Of a DNA stretch of 11,724 nucleotides, positions 1 through 6,407 are shown piece by piece (positions within the stretch are counted from its first letter, which is position 1; each line of letters opens with the position of its first letter). Origin of the DNA: an uncultured Clostridium sp. (lineage in GTDB: Bacteria > Bacillota_A > Clostridia > TANB77 > CAG-508); the NCBI GenBank assembly GCA_947382445.1, contig CANCZH010000051.1:1-11724 (forward strand), read 5' to 3'. A program made the position numbers and the translations under genes. The notes under the pieces are model-generated. The model worked only from the letters and a program-made list of their open reading frames with translations. It was not told where the DNA came from and did no database searches.

Positions 1-54
1 GATTTTAACACAAATTGTTTTTTTATTTGTGTCTACTAAATGGGGTGCATTTCA
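1..54. mobile_element. End of an IS3-family (IS150-like) insertion sequence, running off the left edge
   Basis: Read on the minus strand from 54, the sequence starts TGAAATGCACCCC and continues ATTTAGTAGACAC. This is the pattern of IS150-group terminal inverted repeats: TG at the tip, a TGCACCCC block, then a GTnGACA-like block. The tip (CA at 53-54 on the plus strand) coincides with the premature end of the AraC-type gene, as expected for an insertion. A small hairpin, ACACAAAT/ATTTGTGT (8-15 with 25-32), lies just inside the end. No transposase can be seen because the element body is outside the window. The family assignment rests on remembered terminal-repeat consensus, not a search. Confidence 0.6.
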
Positions 55-669
55 TTCTTTCTTATCTGTTTTTTTGCTACATAAAGCCCAATATTCACAT
101 TTTGTGCTTTCAAATCTATTTACATAAGATGTCATTCCATAGTATAAATTGTCATATAGTTCTGGATATTTCTTTTTTACTTTCTCCCATAATTCTGGTG
201 CGTCTTTTTTTATTTTTATAAAATCTGTCTGTTTTTTAATTCCGTATAATATTAATTCTTCTTTTTCTTGTATGCTATATTCTATTGTGTTTTTTTCTTT
301 TATTTCCTCTATATTAAACTTAATCTTGGAATAGACTTTTAGTCCTTGTGGATTTTTCTTTGCAATACTAGGTTTTATTCCATGGAATTTTTCAAAAGCT
401 CTTGAAAATGATGTAGCACTTGTATATTGATATTTTATAGCTATCTGTAGTATCGTTTCATTTCCATTAAATAGGTCATATCCCGCGTTTGAAAGTCTTC
501 TTTTTCTTATATAATCTGCTATTGAAATATTGCATAAAATATAGAATGTTGTTTGTGCTGTATATTCGTTCATCTCTAGTATTCGTGCTATTTTTTTGTA
601 TTCTATTTCATTTTCTAGATTGTTTTCTATGTATTCTATTGTATTGTTTAATTTTTCATATATATTCAT
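52..669 (-). CDS. AraC-family transcriptional regulator with GyrI-like effector domain, 3'-truncated by an IS end
   Basis: The 205-residue product has two helix-turn-helix motifs of the AraC/XylS DNA-binding domain at the N-terminus (about residues 24-45 and 74-95). The second carries the family signature around IAIKYQYTSATSFSRAF and FHGIKP. From about residue 112 the sequence resembles the GyrI-like effector-binding domain of Rob-type regulators (LYGIKK, then ELWEKVKKKYPEL, then a CEYWALCSKK strand). Such proteins usually run to about 270-300 residues, so roughly the last third is missing. The stop codon TGA (52-54) lies wholly inside the IS end, so the native reading frame stops at Glu205. 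The start has a GAGGT ribosome site six bases upstream. DNA binding may persist, but ligand sensing is probably lost. No effector can be inferred. Read-through from the upstream paralog array is limited by a hairpin at 751-783. Confidence 0.85.
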   Translation of the reverse strand: MNIYEKLNNTIEYIENNLENEIEYKKIARILEMNEYTAQTTFYILCNISIADYIRKRRLSNAGYDLFNGNETILQIAIKYQYTSATSFSRAFEKFHGIKPSIAKKNPQGLKVYSKIKFNIEEIKEKNTIEYSIQEKEELILYGIKKQTDFIKIKKDAPELWEKVKKKYPELYDNLYYGMTSYVNRFESTKCEYWALCSKKTDKKE

Positions 670-697
670 TTTTTAACCTCTTGTACTTTATGCATGT

Positions 698-706
698 ATT
701 ATATCA
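698..706 (-). promoter_or_regulatory. Extended -10 promoter element for the AraC-type gene
   Basis: On the minus strand the sequence reads TGATATAAT, a perfect extended -10 (TGnTATAAT) about 30 bases upstream of the regulator start. No good -35 hexamer is visible at 17 bases, which is tolerable for an extended -10 promoter. Confidence 0.5.
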
Positions 707-750
707 CTATTTTTATGAAATACTATCACGCTTTTTTGAATAATACAAGT

Positions 751-783
751 AAAAGCGAAGATTTTTAATTAATCTCCGCTTTT
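751..783 (-). terminator. Hairpin terminator after paralog A
   Basis: Thirteen-base arms, AAAAGCGGAGATT and AATCTTCGCTTTT on the minus strand, pair with one G-U wobble around a short A/T loop. The hairpin starts six bases after the stop codon of paralog A. The 3' arm ends in a short T run, so termination strength is probably moderate. It differs from the terminator that follows paralog C. Confidence 0.6.
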
Positions 784-788
784 ATTTA

Positions 789-3014
789 TTAGTTTGATTT
801 GCTTAGTAATGTTCCTGTATTATCATAAGCCTCTATGTAATATGTGTATTTTGTTCCGCTATCTGAACTATTTGCTGTTATGTTTATATTGTTATTTTCG
901 ACGTCTCCTGTTATTGTAATATTAGGTGTACTTGGATTTGCTTCATCATTTGCTAATATATCTGTGTATGTACTTCCTGTTAGCTTTTCTTCTAGTGATA
1001 CTATTGTTTTCCATTCTGTTTCATTTTCTTTTTTACGGTATACTACAAAATATTTATCTTCTATATCATAGCTTGACCAATCTAGAATTATTTCTCCTTC
1101 TCCATTTGTTGTGTTTAAATTTGCTGTGCTTGTTAATTTTAACTGTGGTACTTCAAATTCATATACTTCACTAATGTTTCCTACTAAGTCTTCTGCTAAT
1201 AGATAAATATATTTCATTTTATATATATCTTGTATTATAATTTCTTCATCTTTCATCATTTCTATACTATTTTCATTTGTTAATTCTAAATTTTCTAGCT
1301 TTCCTTCACTTGCTAAATATCTATATTTTGTTACTCCTGAGCCTTCTCCTAAGCTCTCATGTCTATCGTGTGATTCTATAATTAATTTATTATTGTATAG
1401 TGTAGCATTTGTTATGCTAGGTGCTGTATTATCCAATTTATCTATTGTTATTTTTTGTATTGAAGTATTCCCTAAACCATCTCTATACATTACTGATAGT
1501 TCTTTTGGTTGATATACATCTCCTACAAAAGTATAATTTCTTGTGAATATTTCCTTATCTTCTTTTGCTAATTGCATGTCTTTAATATCGTTAAATGCTA
1601 TCGATACTTGTCCAATTCCATTGTCTGTTGTTGTGAATGTAAAATCTTTTGATTTTGCCCACTCTCCTCCTACTTCTCTACTTGATGTTAAAATTGGTGG
1701 TATACTATCAACTTTTGCTATTGTAAATTCTTGAGTTGTGATATTATTACAATCATCAGTAACAATTGCAGTAAAAGTTCTTCCATTCATTCCTACTTCA
1801 ATTTCAGGAGTACATGAAACTGAATAATTTCCATTAGTAACTATTGATTTACCTTTAAAAATACTATTTCCATTATCATCTAAAATTTCTATTGTTACAT
1901 TGTTAGTCCAATTTTCTTTTCCTGAAATAATAATTGTTTTATTTTTGCTCCACTCTGTTAATGAATCCTCATTTTCAGTTAATATGCTTGATATTTCGGG
2001 TGATACTAAATCAGAATAAAACTTAACATTGGTTGGTACCATCATAAACCAACAATCTGTTCCAGCTATCTTCACATGTATACTTATATCATTGTGCATA
2101 TTTTCTTTTACATTTGTACTAGCTTGTTTAATGCTTTTTATTATTATATTAGTCCCACCTACTTTTCCTTCTATTAGCGATTGTTGATCTTTTTGGTAAT
2201 ATTGTGGATATAATCTAGTATCTAAGCTATTAAAAGTGGCTCCATTAGTTAATATTATATTACTAATAATTGTGTAAATTGGTGGTGTACTAGAATCAGT
2301 TGTTATTGTATTAGTAATTGTTCCAAATTCCTTATTACATATACTACAAATAATCTTTCCATCTAAATAATCTAGCCTATGTTTATTAACTACATATGAG
2401 CCACTACATTTATAACATCTGCCAGAAACACTACAATCTAATTTAAGACCTGATGAACTATAGCAATATTCAGTAGTCTCTGTTTCTTTTATCTCATATA
2501 ATCGTCCACTTCCATAGGTATTCATATAATATGAATACATTATGTATAATCCACAAACTTTACATTTTTTAGTATGCTTATGACTAGATAGTGGATAATA
2601 TGATTTTCCATCCCATACACATGGTTTATGCCCTATATATGAATATCCACATGAGCATGTAGCAGTATAAGAATTAGTAGATACACATGATTCTTTTCCT
2701 TCTGCCCATGTTGTTTTATAAGTATGAGATGCTTCATTATTCTTTTTTCTACAAATTTTACATTCTTCCCAGTGCTTATTTTCATCATAAATTGTTTTAA
2801 ATATATGTTCATGTTCTAAATTTCCGTTATCTTCTAAGTCAGTAACATCAATTATTGTAACTTCATTTGCTGTTTGTATTTCTTCTGTTTTGGCTATTTT
2901 TTGTTTTATATTTTCTATTATTGATATTTTATTAATTTTGCTACAAAATAATATTACTATTACTAAAATTAATATTATTATTGTAATTGCTATTATCTTA
3001 AATACTTTTTTCAT
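789..3014 (-). CDS. Paralog A: membrane-anchored Cys-rich protein with Ig-like and fibronectin-III-like domains
   Basis: The 741-residue protein is of unknown function. Residues 5-23 form a hydrophobic segment after MKKVFK, read as an uncleaved signal anchor; Cys24 has Phe before it, so it is not a proper lipobox. Residues 24-65 are a polar stalk. Residues 68-226 are Cys/His-rich, beginning HEH and then HWEECKIC, with pairs at 85/88, 120/122, 151/154, 200/203 and 223/226; metal binding is possible but unproven. A beta-rich linker (245-335) is followed by three Ig-like segments (about 337-437, 438-530, 531-623; the first two end in DSIPP and DNTAP) and a fibronectin-III-like C-terminus (624-741, with DWSSYDIEDKYFVVYRK and YTYYIEAYD). 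There is no LPXTG motif or C-terminal anchor, so the bulk should lie outside the membrane. The start has AGGAGG six bases upstream. It is third in transcription order of the tandem paralogs and follows a terminator, so it is probably transcribed alone. Confidence 0.85.
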   Translation of the reverse strand: MKKVFKIIAITIIILILVIVILFCSKINKISIIENIKQKIAKTEEIQTANEVTIIDVTDLEDNGNLEHEHIFKTIYDENKHWEECKICRKKNNEASHTYKTTWAEGKESCVSTNSYTATCSCGYSYIGHKPCVWDGKSYYPLSSHKHTKKCKVCGLYIMYSYYMNTYGSGRLYEIKETETTEYCYSSSGLKLDCSVSGRCYKCSGSYVVNKHRLDYLDGKIICSICNKEFGTITNTITTDSSTPPIYTIISNIILTNGATFNSLDTRLYPQYYQKDQQSLIEGKVGGTNIIIKSIKQASTNVKENMHNDISIHVKIAGTDCWFMMVPTNVKFYSDLVSPEISSILTENEDSLTEWSKNKTIIISGKENWTNNVTIEILDDNGNSIFKGKSIVTNGNYSVSCTPEIEVGMNGRTFTAIVTDDCNNITTQEFTIAKVDSIPPILTSSREVGGEWAKSKDFTFTTTDNGIGQVSIAFNDIKDMQLAKEDKEIFTRNYTFVGDVYQPKELSVMYRDGLGNTSIQKITIDKLDNTAPSITNATLYNNKLIIESHDRHESLGEGSGVTKYRYLASEGKLENLELTNENSIEMMKDEEIIIQDIYKMKYIYLLAEDLVGNISEVYEFEVPQLKLTSTANLNTTNGEGEIILDWSSYDIEDKYFVVYRKKENETEWKTIVSLEEKLTGSTYTDILANDEANPSTPNITITGDVENNNINITANSSDSGTKYTYYIEAYDNTGTLLSKSN
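1147..1460. repeat. Near-identical tract shared by paralogs A and B (copy in A)
   Basis: This 314-base stretch matches 4350-4663 with four mismatches counted by eye and no gaps. It covers the end of the second Ig-like segment and all of the third. The match drops sharply just beyond the right edge (the codons for NTSIQ in A versus NAKIQ in B). The sharp edge suggests a recombination or gene-conversion tract. Confidence 0.8.
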
Positions 3015-3219
3015 TCGTTCCCTCCTAGTTTTATTTGTTCTCTATTTTTAATATAAGTTATTATTTTTTCAAAGTATATGGAAATGCCTTTTATAACATA
3101 TATGTAATATACATAAAATAGTTTTTAGGAGATTTTAATTTCTAACATACAAAAAACTTAGAACAGCTGTTGCTCTAAGTTTTTCTTTATTATATTTAAA
3201 ATAATATTAATTAGTTTGA
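3015..3219. repeat. Conserved upstream region of paralog A, copy of the region before paralog B
   Basis: The sequence from 3015 to 3210 matches 6203-6398 without gaps, with about eight mismatches in 196 bases by eye. It contains, in minus-strand order, a stop-codon region, a hairpin terminator, an ATTACATATATGTTAT near-palindrome, a conserved block with TTGAAA and TATATT, and the AGGAGG ribosome site. No consensus -35/-10 pair at 16-18 base spacing is visible, so the promoter cannot be placed precisely. The distance from start codon to the preceding stop trinucleotide is 197 bases in both copies, showing that the duplicated unit included its flanks. Confidence 0.8.
3152..3184 (-). terminator. 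Rho-independent terminator upstream of paralog A
   Basis: Eleven-base arms, AAAAACTTAGA and TCTAAGTTTTT, pair perfectly around an 11-base loop. On the minus strand the 3' arm runs into six T residues. The symmetrical arms mean it could work in both directions. It now separates the toxin-antitoxin operon from paralog A, but by homology with 6340-6372 it originally terminated a paralog copy whose 3' end survives at 3211-3264. Confidence 0.8.
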
Positions 3220-3264
3220 CTATCATAAGTTTGTATGTAATATGTATTTCATTATTTGAACTAT
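3211..3264 (-). pseudogene. Decayed 3' end of a further paralog copy
   Basis: The plus-strand sequence aligns with the last codons of the three paralogs. It begins TTAGTTTGA (stop and Ser/Asn codons as in paralog A), has a deletion of about 22 bases, then CTATCATAAG, TATGTAATATG and ATTTGAACTATA, matching the region that encodes the SSDxGTKYxYYIEAYD end. Indels break the frame. Its stop trinucleotide lies 2422 bases from that of paralog A, close to the 2416-base spacing between B and C, so it sits at the position expected for a tandem copy. Similarity stops about ten bases before the toxin gene end. Confidence 0.7.
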
Positions 3265-3274
3265 ACTTTCTCTA

Positions 3275-3601
3275 TTATAATAATTTACTATCTATATAGT
3301 TTCTTCTACTATAATACATATGTGAAACATATACTTTTTTTTTTTCTTCGTCTATTGTATAAAGTATTACATAGTTTTTTATCATAATTCTTCGATATAT
3401 TCTTTTTAACTCATCTGTCTTTTCTATTTCTGTATATATTTTAGGTTCGTATTTCAAATTTTGTATTTTTTCCTCAATTTTTTTCATTAATATTTTCGCC
3501 GCATTTTCAATATATAGTTCCTCTGTTATGTACTCATATATTTTATTAATCTCTTTTAAAGCTGTTGGTGTAATTATTACTTTATATTGTCTAGTATTCA
3601 T
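3275..3601 (-). CDS. RelE/ParE-family toxin of a type II toxin-antitoxin pair
   Basis: The 108-residue protein has the size and fold pattern of RelE/ParE toxins. An N-terminal strand YKVIITPTALKEI leads into helices with YITEELY, then a basic stretch DELKRIYRRI and the closing strands NYVILYTIDEEKKKVYV, ending HMYYSRRNY. ParE members poison DNA gyrase and RelE members cut mRNA on the ribosome; the sequence does not decide which. The start codon overlaps the antitoxin 3' end by 11 bases, the usual translational coupling in these operons. The antitoxin comes first. The operon ends before the hairpin at 3152-3184. Nothing suggests truncation. Confidence 0.88.
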   Translation of the reverse strand: MNTRQYKVIITPTALKEINKIYEYITEELYIENAAKILMKKIEEKIQNLKYEPKIYTEIEKTDELKRIYRRIMIKNYVILYTIDEEKKKVYVSHMYYSRRNYIDSKLL

Positions 3602-3830
3602 ATTTTTGTCTTAACTCCTTAAATGCAATATCTGATTCTATTCCTTCTCCTCTTTCTATTTCTTCTTCTGATTCTTTTAATTTTTTAATCATCTCTTCTT
3701 TCATATTTTTTTTATTATATTCTTCCATACTCATAAAAATTACTTTATTTTTACTATTTTTTCTTATTACTATTTCTCCATATTCGTCTACTGCCATTTC
3801 TATTGTTCGTATGTCTGTTACTTGCCTCAT
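3591..3830 (-). CDS. Phd/YefM-family antitoxin
   Basis: The 79-residue protein begins MRQVTDIRTIE, followed by a GEIVIRKNSKNKVIFMSMEEY stretch split over residues 18-38. This is the typical Phd/YefM N-terminal DNA-binding domain, which also autorepresses the operon. The charged C-terminal part (about 45-79, with ESEEEIERGEG and a final LRQKYEY) is the expected toxin-neutralising tail. An in-frame GTG at 3845 would add five residues, but the ATG at 3830 is chosen because a GAGGT ribosome site lies eight bases before it and overlaps that GTG. The gene overlaps the toxin gene by 11 bases and has a strong promoter close upstream. Confidence 0.88.
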   Translation of the reverse strand: MRQVTDIRTIEMAVDEYGEIVIRKNSKNKVIFMSMEEYNKKNMKEEMIKKLKESEEEIERGEGIESDIAFKELRQKYEY

Positions 3831-3838
3831 CTCTAAAC

Positions 3839-3843
3839 ACCTC
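3839..3843 (-). promoter_or_regulatory. Ribosome binding site that fixes the antitoxin start
   Basis: GAGGT on the minus strand lies eight bases before the ATG at 3830. It overlaps the alternative GTG start at 3845, making that start unlikely. Confidence 0.7.
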
Positions 3844-3864
3844 ACTTTTTTTCCAAGTATTAAT

Positions 3865-3893
3865 ATTATAGCAAAAATTTACATGTTTTTAAA
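3865..3893 (-). promoter_or_regulatory. Promoter of the toxin-antitoxin operon
   Basis: On the minus strand, TTTAAA is followed after 17 bases by TATAAT, preceded by TGC (extended -10). Transcription would begin about 28 bases before the antitoxin ATG. A TAATATTA palindrome (3861-3868) overlaps the -10 and is a possible autorepression half-site. The promoter lies in the 137-base gap after paralog B, so the pair does not depend on the array for expression. Confidence 0.7.
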
Positions 3894-3982
3894 TACTTTA
3901 TTCTATTTTTATTAATCTATTATTTTACTTTTTTCTTTTTATTATATTAAAAAAATTACATTTTATTCTTTAAAATTTTATA

Positions 3983-6202
3983 TTATGATTTATTTGATAT
4001 TTTTAATAATATATTTTCTGTTTTATCGTAAGCTTCTATGTAGTATTTGTATTTTGTTCCATTATCTGAACTATTGGCTGTTATGTTTATATTGTTATTC
4101 TCAACGTCTCCTGTTATTGTAATATTTGGTGTACTTGGATTTGCTTCATCATTTGCTAATATATCTGTGTGTGTACTTCCTGTTAGCTTTTCTTCTAGTG
4201 ATACTATTGTTTTCCATTCGGTTTCATTTTCTCTTTTACGATATACTACAAAATATTTATCCTCTATATTGTAGCTTGACCAATCTAGGATTATTTCTCC
4301 TTTTCCATTTGTTGTGTTTAAATTTACTGTACTTGTTAGTTCTAAATTTGGTACTTCAAATTCATATACTTCACTAATGTTTCCCACTAAGTCTTCTGCT
4401 AATAGATAAATGTATTTCATTTTATATATATCTTGTATTATAATTTCTTCATCTTTCATCATTTCTATACTATTTTCATTTGTTAATTCTAAATTTTCTA
4501 GCTTTCCTTCACTTGCTAAATATCTATATTTTGTTACTCCTGAGCCTTCTCCTAAGCTCTCATGTCTATCGTGTGATTCTATAATTAATTTATTATTGTG
4601 TAGTGTAGCATTTGTTATGCTAGGGGCTGTATTATCCAATTTATCTATTGTTATTTTTTGTATCTTAGCATTTCCTAATCCATCTTTATATAATACTGAT
4701 AATTGTTTTGACTTATATACATCTCCATAAAATTCATAATCTCTACTGTATTCTGTTTCATCAAAATTTGCTAATTCTAAATCTTTAATATCATTAAAAG
4801 CTATTGAAACATTTCCTATTCCATAATCTGTTGCTGTAAACTTAAATTTTCTTGATTTTGCCCATTCTCCTGTTATATTATCACTAGATGTTGCAGTTGG
4901 TGGTATTGAATCTACTTTGGCTATTGTAAATTCTTTTTCTGTACTATTTCCACATGCATCTGTTATAATTGCTTTAAATTTTTTTCCATTTGTATTTACT
5001 TCTAGTTCTGGTATACATGAAATAGAATAATTATTACCACTTACAACTCCATCTCCTATATATATGTTATTCCCTTGTTCGTCTAATATTTGAACTGTTA
5101 CTGTATTACAATAACTTTCTATTCCTGACACAATAATTGGTTTTGTCTTGCTCCATTCTGTTAATGAATTGTCACCATTTGATATATCTAAAATTATTGG
5201 TTTAGTTGAATCTGGTGATATTTTAAACTCTGGCGTTATATAAGTCCAAAAGCTTCTTTGATTAATTATAGTATATATATACACATACACACTGTAATTA
5301 TTTTTATATGTATTATTAAATTTTCCGGTAGTAACAACATTTATATTAGTCGAGCCATATCCTCCACTTTTTAAATTTTGATTTGTTGATGCAAATACTC
5401 CTGATACATTTCTAATTCCACCTATTTTATCAAATTTAGCACCATTTGTTAGTCTTACATTAGCATCAAATGTATATGTTGCTGGTGTTTTCAAATCACT
5501 TTCTACCTTATAAGAAACTGTTCCATAAACTGTATTGCAAATTTTACAATAAATTTCATTTCTTTCTCCATTAAACTGAATGTCATGTCCATTTATTGCA
5601 CGATATGCTTTACATTTTGAACATGTTTTTGCAGTAATACAAGTTATTTTATTTCCATTTGCATCTGCACAAGCTTCATAACCACTGCTTTCGCATAAAA
5701 TACCATTATAATAATATTTACCTGAAATTCTTGTTTTACAATTGCTACAATATTTACTATGTTGATTTCCGCTTTCAGACATATATGTTGTACCATTCCA
5801 TACACATGGTTTTTTATCTATTATTTTGCATCCACATGAACATACATCTGTATAATAATTGGTATACATGCATGATTCATAGCCTAATGTCCATGTTCTC
5901 GTAAAGCTATGATTTTGTTCGTTTTCTTTATTTCCACAAATAGTACATTCTTCCCAGTGCTTATTTTCATCATACATTGTTTTAAATATATGTTCATGTT
6001 TTAGATTTCCATTATCTTCTAAGTCAGTAACATCAATTATTGTAACTTCATTTATATTTTGTTCTAATTCTTCTGTTTTTGCTATTTTTTCTCTTATATT
6101 TTCTATTAGTGATATTTTATCTATTTTTATGCAAAATAGTATTAATACACAAAAAATTAATATTATTAGTGCAACTGTTAATATCTTCAATATCTTTTTC
6201 AT
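3983..6202 (-). CDS. Paralog B: membrane-anchored Cys-rich protein with Ig-like and fibronectin-III-like domains
   Basis: The 739-residue protein is of unknown function, colinear with paralog A. The N-terminal signal anchor (about residues 5-24) differs in sequence from that of A and C. The Cys/His-rich region begins KHEHIFKTMYDENKHWEEC and has pairs at 86/89, 121/123/125, 152/155, 194/197 and 219/222, with extra cysteines at 170, 178 and 188. The next ~110 residues are poorly conserved, then three Ig-like segments and the fibronectin-III-like end follow, the third Ig-like segment being nearly identical to A. The C-terminus ends ENILLKISNKS instead of TGTLLSKSN as in A and C, and no strong terminator follows. 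The changed end lies next to the toxin-antitoxin insertion. The start has AGGAGG six bases upstream. It is preceded by its own terminator-bearing upstream region. Confidence 0.85.
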   Translation of the reverse strand: MKKILKILTVALIILIFCVLILFCIKIDKISLIENIREKIAKTEELEQNINEVTIIDVTDLEDNGNLKHEHIFKTMYDENKHWEECTICGNKENEQNHSFTRTWTLGYESCMYTNYYTDVCSCGCKIIDKKPCVWNGTTYMSESGNQHSKYCSNCKTRISGKYYYNGILCESSGYEACADANGNKITCITAKTCSKCKAYRAINGHDIQFNGERNEIYCKICNTVYGTVSYKVESDLKTPATYTFDANVRLTNGAKFDKIGGIRNVSGVFASTNQNLKSGGYGSTNINVVTTGKFNNTYKNNYSVYVYIYTIINQRSFWTYITPEFKISPDSTKPIILDISNGDNSLTEWSKTKPIIVSGIESYCNTVTVQILDEQGNNIYIGDGVVSGNNYSISCIPELEVNTNGKKFKAIITDACGNSTEKEFTIAKVDSIPPTATSSDNITGEWAKSRKFKFTATDYGIGNVSIAFNDIKDLELANFDETEYSRDYEFYGDVYKSKQLSVLYKDGLGNAKIQKITIDKLDNTAPSITNATLHNNKLIIESHDRHESLGEGSGVTKYRYLASEGKLENLELTNENSIEMMKDEEIIIQDIYKMKYIYLLAEDLVGNISEVYEFEVPNLELTSTVNLNTTNGKGEIILDWSSYNIEDKYFVVYRKRENETEWKTIVSLEEKLTGSTHTDILANDEANPSTPNITITGDVENNNINITANSSDNGTKYKYYIEAYDKTENILLKISNKS
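4350..4663. repeat. Near-identical tract shared by paralogs A and B (copy in B)
   Basis: This is the partner of 1147-1460, with four mismatches in 314 bases. Within it, 4536-4636 is identical to 6943-7043 of paralog C over 101 bases, whereas A differs there at two sites. Different stretches therefore have different closest partners. Confidence 0.8.
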
Positions 6203-6407
6203 TCGTTTCCTCCTAGTTTTATTTGTTCTCTATTTTTAATATAAGTTATTATCTTTTCAAAGTATATAGAAATACCTTTTATAACATATATGTAATATAC
6301 ATAAAATAGTTTTTAGGAGATTTTAATTTCTAGCATATAAAAAACTTAGAACAGTTGTTGCTCTAAGTTTTTCTTTTTTATATTTAAAATAATATTAATT
6401 AATTTGA
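6203..6407. repeat. Conserved upstream region of paralog B, copy of the region before paralog A
   Basis: This is the partner of 3015-3219, about 96 percent identical by eye over 196 bases despite being noncoding. It carries the same terminator, AT-rich near-palindrome and ribosome site. Positions 6399-6407 are the stop end of paralog C, so here the arrangement is intact: C stop, terminator, leader of B. Confidence 0.8.
6340..6372 (-). terminator. Rho-independent terminator after paralog C
   Basis: The arms AAAAACTTAGA and TCTAAGTTTTT pair perfectly around an 11-base loop, 27 bases after the stop of paralog C on the minus strand. The loop differs by one base from the copy at 3152-3184. It separates transcription of C and B. 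Confidence 0.8.

Noticed and set aside
15..221. Plus-strand frame at the left edge as a possible gene
   Set aside because: It crosses the IS end and then runs antisense to the AraC-type gene, with low-complexity content. It is not a credible protein.
789..900. Sortase-type cell-wall anchor at the C-terminus of the paralogs
   Set aside because: No LPXTG-like motif, hydrophobic segment or basic tail is present; the proteins end within the fibronectin-III-like domain.
2940..3014. Paralogs as lipoproteins, with Cys24 as the lipobox cysteine
   Set aside because: The residue before Cys24 is Phe in all three, where Gly, Ala or Ser is required. A signal anchor fits better.
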